A stretch of DNA of 64,000 nt, from positions 1 through 64,000 of the forward strand of contig JAKEFB010000043.1 of NCBI GenBank assembly GCA_022616275.1, in the 5' to 3' direction. The notes under the pieces are model-generated. The model saw nothing but the letters and a program-made list of their open reading frames with translations. It ran no database searches and had not been told where the DNA came from. The position numbers and the translations under genes are program-made. Origin of the DNA: Chloroflexota bacterium (lineage in GTDB: Bacteria; Chloroflexota; Anaerolineae; Promineifilales; Promineifilaceae). This document shows positions 25,401 through 34,580 of the stretch, piece by piece (position 1 is the first letter of the stretch; the number at the start of each line of letters is the position of its first letter).

Positions 25401-28400
25401 TCGCCGCTGATGCTGGCCGTCAGCGTGGTATCTTCAGTAATGGCTGTGGACTTGACCACCTGGGCCACTTCGCCCGGCTGGAGCAGCAGCGACGGCCCGG
25501 CCTGGTCAACCACCGTCGTCTGCACGGCGGCCGAGACCACGCCGGTGTTGGTCACGATCAGGGTCGCGCTGAAGGGGGCGCGGCCGACCACGTCCGGCGC
25601 GATCAATTCGGCTGCGAGCTGCGGCTCGGCCACGGGGACGAAGAGGCTCGTCTCAGCGTTGTCGGCCGTGGCCGTCAGAGTGACAGAGGACGTATACATC
25701 AGGCTCGTGCTGTAGGCGTAGCCTTCACCTGGCGCCAGCGTCAAGGTCTGCGACAGGAGCGTGTTGCTGCCGTCCGTCAACTCCAGCGTCAGGTTGGCGG
25801 TCAGGGCCGAGGTATTCGTCACCAGGCCAGAAGCCTGGATCGGCTGGTCAGGACGGTAAACTTCCCGGTCCGTTTCCAGCGTCAGGGCTGTGTCGCGGTC
25901 GAAGAGGTAGAATGGGTAATCGTCGTGGGCCAGGAGCTGGCCGGTGTTGGCGAACAGGCGGCCGTCCAGGATCAACCGGCCGGTCACCTCCAGCGGGTCC
26001 ACCAGCTCGTTGACGTCGAGGGTGGCCGTCGTCGTCACCGGTACGTTTTCCTCCCACAGCACGAAGCCGCAGTTACTGTCAAACGGCGTGCCGACGACGA
26101 TGCTGCCGAACAGGACCGGGGCAAATTCGGCCGAAGCCTGCCCCCAACCGGCCCAGGCCGATATCGGCTTATTGCTCAGTAAACGCCACAGCCCATAACC
26201 CGGATTGGCGTTGACCGATTGCCCGGCCTGGAGCGTGTAGGAATTAATGAACGCTCCGGTCGTCGAATTGAAGACCTGCACCACCGTATCGTTGTGGTAG
26301 GCAAAAACTTGCATCGTCCCGCCGGACAGCATGGGCGCGATCAGGTCGGTGCCCAGGCGCGCGCCAGAGGCGTCGGGGGCGTAGAAGCCCATGTGGTAGG
26401 CGCCGGTGAAGGACACGAACGGGGCCACCGTGACAGCCACGGCCCTGCTGCTGCTGACCGACAGGTAGGCCGCGCCGCGCGCCGTGTTGCCGCCGAAGAC
26501 CTCGGTATGGATCTGGCCATTGTTCAGCGTGCCCGTCCAATAGACCTGGCCGGTGTCCAGGTTCTGAACGGTGACCTCGGTATTGTCCTCGAAGGCCATG
26601 ACGTTGAGGTCGTTTCGCCAGAAGCCGACCAACCCGGCGTAGGTGTAGAACAGGGTGCCGCTCCAGCGGCCGTCGGCCGCCGGCACCAGCGAACCCTGGT
26701 CATAGTAGGTGTAGGCCGATACCGGTTTGTCGGCCGTCACGTGCATCCAGCGCTGATGCAAGGTGTTAGACTGCCAGTGCTGGCCGTTGTTGAGCGTGCC
26801 GGTGAAGTAGACAACTCCTGTGTCGGCGTCTTCCACGGTCACGTACGTATTGTCTTCGTAGGCGAAGACGATGAAAAACTCGTGCGGTGGGAAGAACGAC
26901 CTTTGCGTCCAGGTGTACAGTTCGCGGGAGACGCCAAAGCCGTTCTGGTCAGCGGCGTAGTAGCCGGTCACGCCGTTGGAGACCGGGTCGCCAGTCAAGA
27001 TGGTGAACTTTTTGTTTCCGGTGGCCAGGTAAGTGCCGGTGGGAACGTTGATCAACTGGCGCTGGCCGGAATTGACCGTGCCCTGCCAGATGAGTGTGCC
27101 GTCCGTCCGGTAGAGGGCCAATTCGCTGCCATCTTCGTAGCTAAAGAGGATAACGTCGCCGACGGTATAGACGTAGGACTTGAAGGTGGCCGCCGGCAGG
27201 GTGATCTCTTCTTCCACGGGGGTGAGATGGAAGGCCGCGCCGTCCACGATGATCCCTAACTGGTTGAAAGCGATCTGGGTCGCTACGGAACCATCAGCGT
27301 TTTCTACGCCGACGGTCGAGCCGCCGGGCGAGGTCACGTCCAGGTATTGCAGGGTGATGGAATTGTCCGAGCCATCCAGGATCACCTGGAACGTTTCCGG
27401 TATGCCGGTGCTGCAGCAGTGGGTGACGGTTTGCCATTGGACGACGTAATGGGAGGCATCTACCTGCCGGGCGTAGACGTTGCCGTAAACGCCGCCAACC
27501 GGGTAGAGGTCATCCCAAAAGGCGTAGATGGCGTTATTGGGCGTACCGGGGTTTGGTATGGCGCTATTGGAGAAAGAGGTGTTGCCGCTGCCAAAGGTGA
27601 TGTAGCCGTTGGAGCCGATGTAAGCCTGGGTGTAGGCCGTGCCGTAAAACTCGAAGGAGAAGCCCAGGTTGACCAGCGAGTAGGTGTCGTCGCCCACGGC
27701 GACAATCATACCCGTCGTCGAAATGTCCCCCCAGTTCAGCGCCGCCGCCTCTGACTCGTAAGTCGTCCGGGTCTGTGTCCCGCCCGAGCCACCGGGATCG
27801 TCGAAGCCAAGCGGGTCAGTGGGCGAGCAGATGCGCAGGTTCAGGTTGCCGTTGTCCAGCGCGCCGGACGTCACCCCCAGCGTCGCCTGGGCCTCGATCG
27901 CTTCGTCGCTAAAGTAGGCCGGCTGGCCGGTCTGGACCGTCAGGCCGGCGGCCACGCCGCTGACGTCCACCGTTTCGTATAAGCCAAAGGCCAGGCCGGT
28001 GGGGGTAACCTCGCCGTCCACCACCAACTGGTACTGGCCCGTGGCTGCCCCGGCCGGAATGTCCAGGGTAACAACGCCGCTGGCCCCGGCCAGGATGGTG
28101 GCGCTGACGACGTTCTCGGCAATCATCTGGCCCCGGCCGTCTACCAACTGCAAGGTCGTGGCCAGCGGGGCATCCACACCGCCCCGGTTGTCCAGATCAA
28201 CGACAATGACCTCGCCGGCCGCATAGCTCCTGTCCGCCAGCGAGGTGCGAATGGCCGCCGGCGGCACGATGACCGACAGGGTGCGGCTGATCGTTTGGGA
28301 GCCGACCTGGTAGCCGACGACAACCGGGTGAGAGCCGGCCGGCAAGGTGTCGGGAACGGCAAAGGGATAGATCAGGCTCTGCTCGCCATTGGCCGGCAGG

Positions 28401-31400
28401 TCAATCACCTGGCTGTCGGCCAAACTTACGGCCGGACCGTCTACCGTTACCGTTGGGTTGAGGTCGAACCGGCCGCTGTTGTGGACCACCAGCGTCAGTT
28501 CGCCGCTCTCGCGGATGCGATAAGAGGCGCGGTCGAACAGGGTTTCCAGTGTCAGGCGAGATGGCAGTGGGACGCTGCTGACGCGGGAGAGGTTCCGGCC
28601 ATCGTCTATCCGGTACTCTAACTGGTAGGTCCCCAGTTCTTCGACAACGCCGGTTAAGGTAAAGCTGGGGGTGACGGTTTCCCCGGCGGCAATCGGCGGC
28701 AGGGCCTGGGTCTCCGTCCAGACCGGGACGCCCGAAGGCGTCGTCAGCGTCATGGCCAGCGAGGGAGCCAGGGCCTGGCCTTGCCGGGCCTGGTTGGTGA
28801 CCTCAACCGGAATGACCGACCCATCGCCCAGTGCCGCCGGAATGAGCGGCAAGGCCCGCAGGTCGGGATAGGCCACGTTCACCGACATGTTCGAGCGGCC
28901 GACCAGTTCCCCGCCTTCGTCGTAGAAAGCGACGCTCAGGCTCTTGCTGCCGTCCATGAAGATGTCGTAGACCTGGGTGGCCGTGCTATTGGGCGGCACA
29001 GTCAGGACAACCGGGGCGGCCGGCAGGCCCACCTGGTCGCTGATGGTGACGGTCCGGGCCACGGCGGTGTAGTTGCGCACCGTGGCCGAGACGGCCACAG
29101 TGGCGAACAGGTCGGCCGGTTGCCGGCTCGTCTGTAGCGTGCCGGCCAGGGAGGGGGGCACGATAGGCGAGCGGACGTAGACGAACGGCCCCCAGGTGGT
29201 GTAGCGGCCGCCGTCGCTCGTGCTGACGGTGACCCGGACGCGGTACAGGCCGACCTGGGTCCAGTCGTGGACGCCACGCATCACGGGCGGCGTGGGCATG
29301 GTCGCCGCAATAGTGGTCTCTTCCTGCGAACCCAGGGAGAGCGGCACAGTGGCGACCGAGCTGTTCGAGCCGGTGCCCCAGACGAGCGGGATCTGCAAGT
29401 GGGCCTGAGTGGCCGAGAATGTAGCGCTGTTCTTCAAGGGGAAGGACACGCCCACCGAATTCGCCGGGTCGCCGGCAAAAACGTCGCCCACGTCCTGGCC
29501 CCGGGCCAACAGGTAAGCGCGGATCAGGATGGAGTGGGTCAGGCGGGCATCGTCGCCCCACCAGAAGTTGGTCTGCCAGGCCCAGTCGCCGTAAGCGGTG
29601 GTCGCTAAGACCGTGCCCTGGCCATAAGGATACTCAATCATGACCGGCGAGCCGGCGTAAGAGCCAAAGGTCCGTTTGAGCAGCATATTGGCGTCGGCCG
29701 GCCAGGCGGTGAAAGCGCCGTCTATCTGGATGTCCGGCCGGGCAATGCCCATCCACACCAGCCAGTCCGATGGCTGGCCGGCTTCGACGGTGGCGTGCTG
29801 CCAGCGCTGGTCTTCCTCGTAGCCGACGCCGTCAACCTCGCCGCCGGGCAGGGCCTGCCAGTCGTCGCCAAAGGCTTGGCTGAAGGCGATGAGCAGGCCA
29901 CCGCTTTCGACGTAAGCCGCCAGCCAGTCCCGCGCGCCAGGCGAGCCGGCAATGGCGTGGAGCCCGCCGGAGGGGACGACCAGCGCCCGGGGGGCCAGGC
30001 CAGGAGCAATGTAGGGGGCCGGCTGGCCACGGAACTCGCCAATGGACGGCCAGGGGCTGACCAGTTGGGCCGGCAGCCCCATCGCCCCCAACGACGACAG
30101 CGTCGCTTCGGCAAAGCCGGAGGCCAGCACGCCGACGACGTCGCCGACAAACAACTGGCGCAGCTCGTTCTGCAATTCCAATTCCTGCCCTTGCAGCTCC
30201 AGGTAGAGTCGCTGGGCGATGTCAACCGCGCTCATGAATTGTTCCTGCTGGGCCGGGTAGGAGAGGGCATACAGTTCTTCCCAGCCTTCCATATAGCGCA
30301 CGGTGATCGCTTCGGTCAGGGTTTGCGAGGGCGAGATGGGAATCGTGCCGGACAGGATACCTTGCAGGTCCACGTTGGTCGCTTCCATGATCGCCAGGGT
30401 GTCCTGCATGTAAGTATCGGCTCGCTCCCGGTCGGCCGTAAAGCGGGCCAGCTCGGCTTCGCGCAGGCGCAGGGTCAGGAAGCGTTCGGCGCGGGTTAAG
30501 CCCTGTTCCTGGGCGCGCTGAATAAGCTGGCTCAGGTTGGCGATCGTCTCGTCGTAGGTCTGGCCCTGGTAAAAGCCTTCGGCCCCCTGCCAGACGTCCT
30601 GGCGGTCGTCCGGCGGCCGGGGATCCGGTGGGTCCGGGTCGCAGTCGCCGCTGGGGATGGTGATGTTAATCACTTCGTTAATAATGCCGACCACGTTGAC
30701 CCAAAAAAGGACGCCGTTGATCAGCTTGGCAAGATAGGTGGCCACGATGGTCCAGCCGGTCAGCCTGAGGCTGAAGCCGAGGTTGATGTTGAGCACACCT
30801 TCAGCGCCAATGGAGCCCTGGGCCGAGGCGCGGATGGTCAGGTTGTCGGCCGTAACCTCACCACCTAGTTGCAGGCGGATGCGAATACTGATGGCCACGA
30901 TCGCGTGCAGTGGGATTTTAAGCGGGGTCGGGATGTTGAACTCAACGCCGTATTGCTCTACCAGGGTGTCCAGCCGGTCGGCAATCTCTTTCAGCCGCGT
31001 TTTGAGCTGTTCTATATCGGCGTCTTCAGGGCACTTGCCGAAATCGGCCGTGGCCGAGATGGACAACTCCTTACCCCACTCAATGCCAATAGCGCCGACC
31101 TCGAAGCGGAACATTTCGTTAATGATGTCGTCAATGTCCTTGTCGGTGAAGAAGAGGCCCCAGAGCGTGCCAAAAAGGTTGAAGTTGAAGCTGTCCAGCA
31201 CGCCAGCGCCGAGGCGGGCCAACGCTTCCCACGGGTCGCGCGAGAATTCATCGCAGAGCGGACACTCGAATTCGTGGCTGCCGGGCGGGTAGCGGAAGGT
31301 GTAGCGCATGAATTCGACGCCAAAGATTTCGGCGTAGAGACGAATGAAACTGTTGAAGCTGCCGGTGACGGAAACGGCCTGGTAGAGGGTGCGCACGGCC

Positions 31401-32962
31401 GCTTCCAGTTGTTGGAGCGTTTCGATGAGCGGGTCGTCCAGGGTCACGCGGATGCCCTGCGGCTTGCCCAGTTCGGCCGGCACTTCGACGGTGTAGTGCA
31501 GGACGCGGCCGGGCTGGAGGACCACCGGGGTCACTTCCTTCTTGATGACCACGTCGTCGGGGCCGAGGACCTCGACGGTGAGGGTGTCGCTGATGACCTC
31601 GTCGTGCAGGGATTTGATGGCGATGGTGTAGCGGCGGCCGACCGGATCGTAGTCGAAGTTTTGCAGCGAAACGACCTTCTTGCCGTCGTGGACCTGGGTC
31701 TCGACCTGGACCTCGTACAGCGCCTCCTGCCACTCGAAAGGACCAGTCCGCCAGACTTTCAAAAGCTGGCTCTGGCCTTCCCAATCAGTGGCCACCGGCG
31801 GCAGGGTGGCGGTGTTCAGCAGGCCAAAGACCATCTGCCCTTCCGGCGCTTCGTACTGGACCAGGGTCCGCCCGACTTCAAATTCCAGGGGCGAGGCCCA
31901 GATGACCCGGCCGGTTGGCTGGCCGGCTTGGGTGAGCGTCAAACGGACCGGTTGGGAGAAGAAATACTCGGCCGGGGCGCTGTTGACCCGCAGCGAGGCA
32001 AGCAGGCTATAGTCGCCGGCCGGCAACTGGAGCTCCAGCACGGCCGTATAGCGGTCCACAATTTGCATGGGCAGTTCCGGGAAGGGCATCTCTTCCAGCA
32101 CCGGCCGTTTGCCTTCCGCGGCCAGCTCAGGCTGGAGCCAGTTTGGCGCCGGCCCGGCTGGCAAGGCGCGGCGCATCAGGTTGAGGACGGCCTCGTCCCG
32201 GCCCTCTTGCAGGGCAACCGGAGAGCGCAGGGTAAAGGTAAGCCGTTGTCCCTCCTGCCGGTATTCAAGCTGGGCGCCGTCGGCATGGACAATGTGGCTG
32301 ACCTGGTTGGGATCAAAATAGAAGTAGCGGACCTCAGTCACGCCAAAACCCGGCGCGCTGGCCTGGTAAGCGTAGTCGCCGCTGACGTCCGGCACGGGCA
32401 GCTCCAGGCTCGCCGCCCCCCAGGCGTCGCTATAGACGGTCTTTTCAAAGAGCTGGCCGCCGACCTTCCAGACTCGGAAGGTCACAGGGATGCCAATAGG
32501 CACTTTGTCGGGATCGTCAGCCTCCAATTGGGCGGCTAACAGGACCATCCCGCCGACGTGCTCCATCAGATTGACGACCGGCACGGCTTCGATGGCAATG
32601 GGATTGCTGGCCGGGTTGCCGTCGAGGTCAATGGACGGGGCAAAGAGCAACCGGCCGGTTGTGGCCACATTGGCCTGCACCGGACCGCCGATTGCATCCT
32701 CGACCAGGCTTCTATAGAGGTAATCAGGGCTGGCCAGAGCCGCCGGCGTGACGCCATTGGCGATGGCCATGCCGGCGCTCCCGTCCAGGGTTGCCTCGCG
32801 GCTCTCCTGGGATGTATCCCCCGCTGTATCCGGTTGGGGTAATGTGGTGTTGGGGTTGGCGGCGAGTTGTTTGGGCATCCCCAGCGCCAACGCCAGATCG
32901 GGTAACAACATGCTCACTACCAGGAAAACACTGACCAATAAAAATAACTGCCTGTGCTTCAC
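22433..32962 (-). CDS. Giant secreted multidomain protein (3,509 aa) with Ig-like/CARDB arrays and an IgGFc-binding-like region
   Basis: GTG start 32962 is preceded by GGAAGGAGG; the product begins with a Sec signal peptide (KHRQLFLLVSVFLVVSMLLP). Rough order: N-terminal beta-sandwich region with a CPLC motif near 567; helical segment near 830-900 (LTRAERFLTLRLREAELARF); glutamine-amidotransferase-like fold near 980-1130 (ALVVPSGGLHAIAG...YVESGGLLIAFSQ); CARDB-type Ig-like repeats about 1180-1700; a domain with IGSNGYITFGSGNTSF (about 1735-1905); an IgGFc-binding-like beta region (about 1925-2300) with repeated TGTLNNGQ turns; more Ig-like modules; one DUF11 module near 3260-3345; and a C-terminal domain (VSLADWVDGRPGLQNSQAVR). 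No LPxTG or C-terminal anchor. Probably an extracellular adhesin or surface-layer-type protein; substrate unknown. Confidence 0.85.
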   Translation of the reverse strand: MKHRQLFLLVSVFLVVSMLLPDLALALGMPKQLAANPNTTLPQPDTAGDTSQESREATLDGSAGMAIANGVTPAALASPDYLYRSLVEDAIGGPVQANVATTGRLLFAPSIDLDGNPASNPIAIEAVPVVNLMEHVGGMVLLAAQLEADDPDKVPIGIPVTFRVWKVGGQLFEKTVYSDAWGAASLELPVPDVSGDYAYQASAPGFGVTEVRYFYFDPNQVSHIVHADGAQLEYRQEGQRLTFTLRSPVALQEGRDEAVLNLMRRALPAGPAPNWLQPELAAEGKRPVLEEMPFPELPMQIVDRYTAVLELQLPAGDYSLLASLRVNSAPAEYFFSQPVRLTLTQAGQPTGRVIWASPLEFEVGRTLVQYEAPEGQMVFGLLNTATLPPVATDWEGQSQLLKVWRTGPFEWQEALYEVQVETQVHDGKKVVSLQNFDYDPVGRRYTIAIKSLHDEVISDTLTVEVLGPDDVVIKKEVTPVVLQPGRVLHYTVEVPAELGKPQGIRVTLDDPLIETLQQLEAAVRTLYQAVSVTGSFNSFIRLYAEIFGVEFMRYTFRYPPGSHEFECPLCDEFSRDPWEALARLGAGVLDSFNFNLFGTLWGLFFTDKDIDDIINEMFRFEVGAIGIEWGKELSISATADFGKCPEDADIEQLKTRLKEIADRLDTLVEQYGVEFNIPTPLKIPLHAIVAISIRIRLQLGGEVTADNLTIRASAQGSIGAEGVLNINLGFSLRLTGWTIVATYLAKLINGVLFWVNVVGIINEVINITIPSGDCDPDPPDPRPPDDRQDVWQGAEGFYQGQTYDETIANLSQLIQRAQEQGLTRAERFLTLRLREAELARFTADRERADTYMQDTLAIMEATNVDLQGILSGTIPISPSQTLTEAITVRYMEGWEELYALSYPAQQEQFMSAVDIAQRLYLELQGQELELQNELRQLFVGDVVGVLASGFAEATLSSLGAMGLPAQLVSPWPSIGEFRGQPAPYIAPGLAPRALVVPSGGLHAIAGSPGARDWLAAYVESGGLLIAFSQAFGDDWQALPGGEVDGVGYEEDQRWQHATVEAGQPSDWLVWMGIARPDIQIDGAFTAWPADANMLLKRTFGSYAGSPVMIEYPYGQGTVLATTAYGDWAWQTNFWWGDDARLTHSILIRAYLLARGQDVGDVFAGDPANSVGVSFPLKNSATFSATQAHLQIPLVWGTGSNSSVATVPLSLGSQEETTIAATMPTPPVMRGVHDWTQVGLYRVRVTVSTSDGGRYTTWGPFVYVRSPIVPPSLAGTLQTSRQPADLFATVAVSATVRNYTAVARTVTISDQVGLPAAPVVLTVPPNSTATQVYDIFMDGSKSLSVAFYDEGGELVGRSNMSVNVAYPDLRALPLIPAALGDGSVIPVEVTNQARQGQALAPSLAMTLTTPSGVPVWTETQALPPIAAGETVTPSFTLTGVVEELGTYQLEYRIDDGRNLSRVSSVPLPSRLTLETLFDRASYRIRESGELTLVVHNSGRFDLNPTVTVDGPAVSLADSQVIDLPANGEQSLIYPFAVPDTLPAGSHPVVVGYQVGSQTISRTLSVIVPPAAIRTSLADRSYAAGEVIVVDLDNRGGVDAPLATTLQLVDGRGQMIAENVVSATILAGASGVVTLDIPAGAATGQYQLVVDGEVTPTGLAFGLYETVDVSGVAAGLTVQTGQPAYFSDEAIEAQATLGVTSGALDNGNLNLRICSPTDPLGFDDPGGSGGTQTRTTYESEAAALNWGDISTTGMIVAVGDDTYSLVNLGFSFEFYGTAYTQAYIGSNGYITFGSGNTSFSNSAIPNPGTPNNAIYAFWDDLYPVGGVYGNVYARQVDASHYVVQWQTVTHCCSTGIPETFQVILDGSDNSITLQYLDVTSPGGSTVGVENADGSVATQIAFNQLGIIVDGAAFHLTPVEEEITLPAATFKSYVYTVGDVILFSYEDGSELALYRTDGTLIWQGTVNSGQRQLINVPTGTYLATGNKKFTILTGDPVSNGVTGYYAADQNGFGVSRELYTWTQRSFFPPHEFFIVFAYEDNTYVTVEDADTGVVYFTGTLNNGQHWQSNTLHQRWMHVTADKPVSAYTYYDQGSLVPAADGRWSGTLFYTYAGLVGFWRNDLNVMAFEDNTEVTVQNLDTGQVYWTGTLNNGQIHTEVFGGNTARGAAYLSVSSSRAVAVTVAPFVSFTGAYHMGFYAPDASGARLGTDLIAPMLSGGTMQVFAYHNDTVVQVFNSTTGAFINSYTLQAGQSVNANPGYGLWRLLSNKPISAWAGWGQASAEFAPVLFGSIVVGTPFDSNCGFVLWEENVPVTTTATLDVNELVDPLEVTGRLILDGRLFANTGQLLAHDDYPFYLFDRDTALTLETDREVYRPDQPIQASGLVTNTSALTANLTLELTDGSNTLLSQTLTLAPGEGYAYSTSLMYTSSVTLTATADNAETSLFVPVAEPQLAAELIAPDVVGRAPFSATLIVTNTGVVSAAVQTTVVDQAGPSLLLQPGEVAQVVKSTAITEDTTLTASISGDVSLALTRPVAQGELAALSLLSPDGEVAGLVEVPYLLEGTGSLPVSGQLLVEVDGLPALALDVAVPAGETVAGTLPLDLAGGRHTVSGQLVDQAGNEIAQDALEVALLEPAEPAIPQVSVQNVSVSPSPVAAGDTLVVTVELANDGAAGPIIVGLQLFDPEQQWIITPPAFATDSFTFELPVPADLPAGEYFGELTVDGASQPFTVLVAAAEVEMSLALDQAVYYPGDVATLTATFTEMAGVGGNYIVMPRYLVAEAYDPITIPANQTVQYTFAFTVTEAARANVFLATAGSPPDFDRRVLLLDSLPVPVVQPQQGAYLTFDKLVYDPGETIYGTLHVTGTLGSVVVMGPLELAYQTDGLLLWGPPSGESGLVVTGTYPFSYTLPAALREGRYTFVAQINGEAFTYPVDVRGWKVTTRHITLDQARYNQEDEISAVVEFWNEKDEPILGLELTAWIFTPDDGDVLTLTPAVSQPVDLLPGLNVFEISGAFSTPVVGPHRLLVNVGLPGVSWRVAGAAAQFDVGWAHLVELTTDHGSYTPGQPGTGRLDVYGYGPTQLTVTATGGATVLEEQVDLAGFSTFTFSIPTPAIGDYLLVAQSTDQDGNTDQLIRAYAVHGPADTLAPQISLTYPNTRTVITSASETTTIVVTGQASDDSGVVTVLVNGQVVTPTAGGDFSLPVELHQGFNLVSAVAVDAADNVAFTPLIPVLVTPAHGVTLSADQQQVQVGQPLVYTVVLSATGTISDVVMLDRLPAGRVTGLSSTANTGEATVNDDGLGVTWQGPVTAGQPAIVTIQVTPTTCGPLTNQVSALWGSGLVQDSNAVTVEVVGTTSASLYPIALHQAALDGIQVGQSLGDIFFGGGPGNFGWLSWTGESSSTTLATSLTPPGDSETYVNPNDPNDHEVSLADWVDGRPGLQNSQAVRDALDLLVGSPILIPVWDTATGSGNNTLYHVTGFALVEITGYELTSSVNRISAVYLGTGAASCDAPNP

Positions 32963-33442
32963 AATTTTCCTCCTTCCTTTACATAAAGCCTGGTAGGCTA
33001 AAAAAATAACGAACAACAGCTTTGCGGTAATCCGCAATGCATAAACGGCCGAGGCGTTTGGCTGTGTGGCTAAACGACCGGCATGGACTGTCCGCGGTAA
33101 GGCAACGGTGTGAGGTTAATTGTCGCGTAGGTTTTTACGGCCCGTTTGCTGGCTGACAATAACAACGTCGGCACGAGATTTTCAGACCTTGCTGGTCAAA
33201 TGCACCTGGTTACAGTTACCCAAATGGAGACCTCTTCCCAGGTCCGGGGCATGGTTAGGCTGGAAATTGACCACGGCCCTAATAGGTAAGCAGTAATGCC
33301 AGGTTTTGAAAATGCAACGGGACTTGAGGCTAATCGGTACAATGGTACCCCTCACGCATTTTATACAATATAAGTGGATGATCGGCAAGGATTTGATCCA
33401 CCAATATTTATGACAAAAGTCGGGTTTATTCGCTACCCGGCT
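32963..33442. other. 480-base gap: leader of the giant gene plus empty sequence
   Basis: On the minus strand this is the 5' region of the giant gene, with a short hairpin AGCCT-ACC-AGGCT (32987-32999) and a three-helix element (33016-33065). From about 33070 to 33442 I see no gene, RNA or clear promoter; a 68-codon minus frame at 33182-33388 has no features of a gene. Confidence 0.6.
33016..33065 (-). ncRNA. Candidate structured leader RNA (three-helix junction) of the giant secreted-protein gene
   Basis: Outer stem ACAGC/GCTGT (33016-33020 with 33061-33065) encloses two perfect hairpins: TGCGG-loop-CCGCA (33023-33036) and AAACG-loop-CGTTT (33043-33059). It lies about 55 bases upstream of the GTG on the transcribed strand. 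The strings AAAC and CGCAAAGC recall the c-di-GMP-I riboswitch core, but the GAAA tetraloop and spacing are missing, so I leave it unassigned. Confidence 0.35.
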
Positions 33443-34348
33443 CTAGTTTTGGGGAAAAACTGGCCAGGAGTGCGCAACCCGATAATCCAGCTCGTTTGCC
33501 TTCTTCTGCAACCACTTAAGGAAGGTGGCTTTGCGGGGATCGGTGTTGATTTCGGTTTCGGCAATCAGGCAGTATTTCGTGCCGTCGGCGACGAAGCCGG
33601 CCGGCGCCACCAGCCGGCCTGTTTCCAACTCGTCAATGGCAATAGCCAGGGGCACGACGGCCACGCCCAGCCCGGCAATGGCCGCCTCGACACACAAAAA
33701 GAAATGGTCGAAGTATTGGTCCTGGCGCTGGGGAAAGTCATGGCCCGTCCGGCCGCCCCAATCGCTCCAGGCGCTGGGACGGCTGGTTGTATGCAGGGCC
33801 ACAAACGTTCCCTGCTTGAAAGCCTCTGCCACTTTGGGGTGGCAGACTGGCCCGATGCGCTCTGCCATAAAATTCTCGATGTGCCAGGCCGGGTTGAGCG
33901 GAAAATCAGCCCGGCGAATGGCCACGTCCAGGTATTCCCCGGCAAACTCTACCGAGCCGCCGCCGGTGGAAAGATGAAGGCGCAGGCCAGGGTTCTCATC
34001 CTGAAACTCGCTCAGGCGCGGGATGATCCACTTCATGGCCAGCGAGCGTTCGCAGGAGACGACAAATGGCCGCCGGGCCGCGTCCGGCCGTAGCCGGGCC
34101 ACGGCCGAGGAAATGGTTGCCAGCCCGTCGTGGGTTGCCTCAAAGAGGATGCGGCCGGCCGGGGTTAGCGCCACCCGCCGGTGAGCGCGGTCGAAGAGCG
34201 CCACGCCCAACTGGCGCTCCAGGTTGGCCACGTGGCGGCTAATAGCGCCGTGGGTGACGTGAAGCTCGGCGGCGGCCCTGGAGAAGCTGCCCAGCCGGGC
34301 GGCCGCCTCAAATGCTTTGAGCGCGTCAAGTGAAGGAAGCGGTGTCAC
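33443..34348 (-). CDS. LysR-family transcriptional regulator (GcvA-like)
   Basis: A 301-aa regulator. Winged-helix domain at 1-65: LPSLDALKAFEAAARLGSFSRAAAELHVTHGAISRHVANLE, then LGVALFDRAHRRVALTPAGR. The effector domain has the GcvA-subgroup signatures RPFVVSCERSLAMKWIIPRL, EYLDVAIRRA and FFLCVEAAIAGLGVAVVPLAI. ATG start 34348 is close to the family's usual N-terminus. It is divergent from the cupin gene with about 230 bases between, the classical arrangement of a LysR regulator and its target. The ligand is not deducible. Confidence 0.92.
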   Translation of the reverse strand: MTPLPSLDALKAFEAAARLGSFSRAAAELHVTHGAISRHVANLERQLGVALFDRAHRRVALTPAGRILFEATHDGLATISSAVARLRPDAARRPFVVSCERSLAMKWIIPRLSEFQDENPGLRLHLSTGGGSVEFAGEYLDVAIRRADFPLNPAWHIENFMAERIGPVCHPKVAEAFKQGTFVALHTTSRPSAWSDWGGRTGHDFPQRQDQYFDHFFLCVEAAIAGLGVAVVPLAIAIDELETGRLVAPAGFVADGTKYCLIAETEINTDPRKATFLKWLQKKANELDYRVAHSWPVFPQN

Positions 34349-34460
34349 AACTGTGACTTTATTTCACAGGATGAGTGATAGATAGTCAACGATCTTATCA
34401 GTGATCCGTGCTATTGTATAGAATCAAGCGACCTGTGAACGTTGCTCTCATATAACCGAA

Positions 34461-34495
34461 AGCTGATGGCCGAAAGCTGGCAACTGACAGCTATT
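34461..34495. repeat. Heptamer tandem tract in the LysR/cupin intergenic region
   Basis: Five 7-bp units (AGCTGAT, GGCCGAA, AGCTGGC, AACTGAC, AGCTATT). A second tract of the same kind starts 47 bases further on. Confidence 0.65.
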
Positions 34496-34541
34496 TATTC
34501 AGGCGACAACACCGACGGCTGCCCACCACAATGCATGAAAA

Positions 34542-34569
34542 AGCTTATAGCTCATAGCTAACAGCTAAA
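34542..34569. repeat. Heptamer tandem tract abutting the cupin RBS
   Basis: Units AGCTTAT, AGCTCAT, AGCTAAC, AGCTAAA, followed at once by GGAGAGT, the RBS of the cupin gene. Nearly the same units occur at 56577-56604. Confidence 0.75.
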
Positions 34570-34580
34570 GGAGAGTTCTT

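Noticed and set aside
30869..32539. Forward open frame of 556 codons opposite the giant gene
   Set aside because: Shadow frame caused by GC-rich codon bias; the minus strand has a signal peptide, RBS and recognisable domains through the same stretch.
33016..33065. c-di-GMP-I (GEMM) riboswitch
   Set aside because: AAAC and CGCAAAG-like strings are present, but the GAAA tetraloop, the second helix and the usual spacing are missing. Kept only as an unassigned structured leader.
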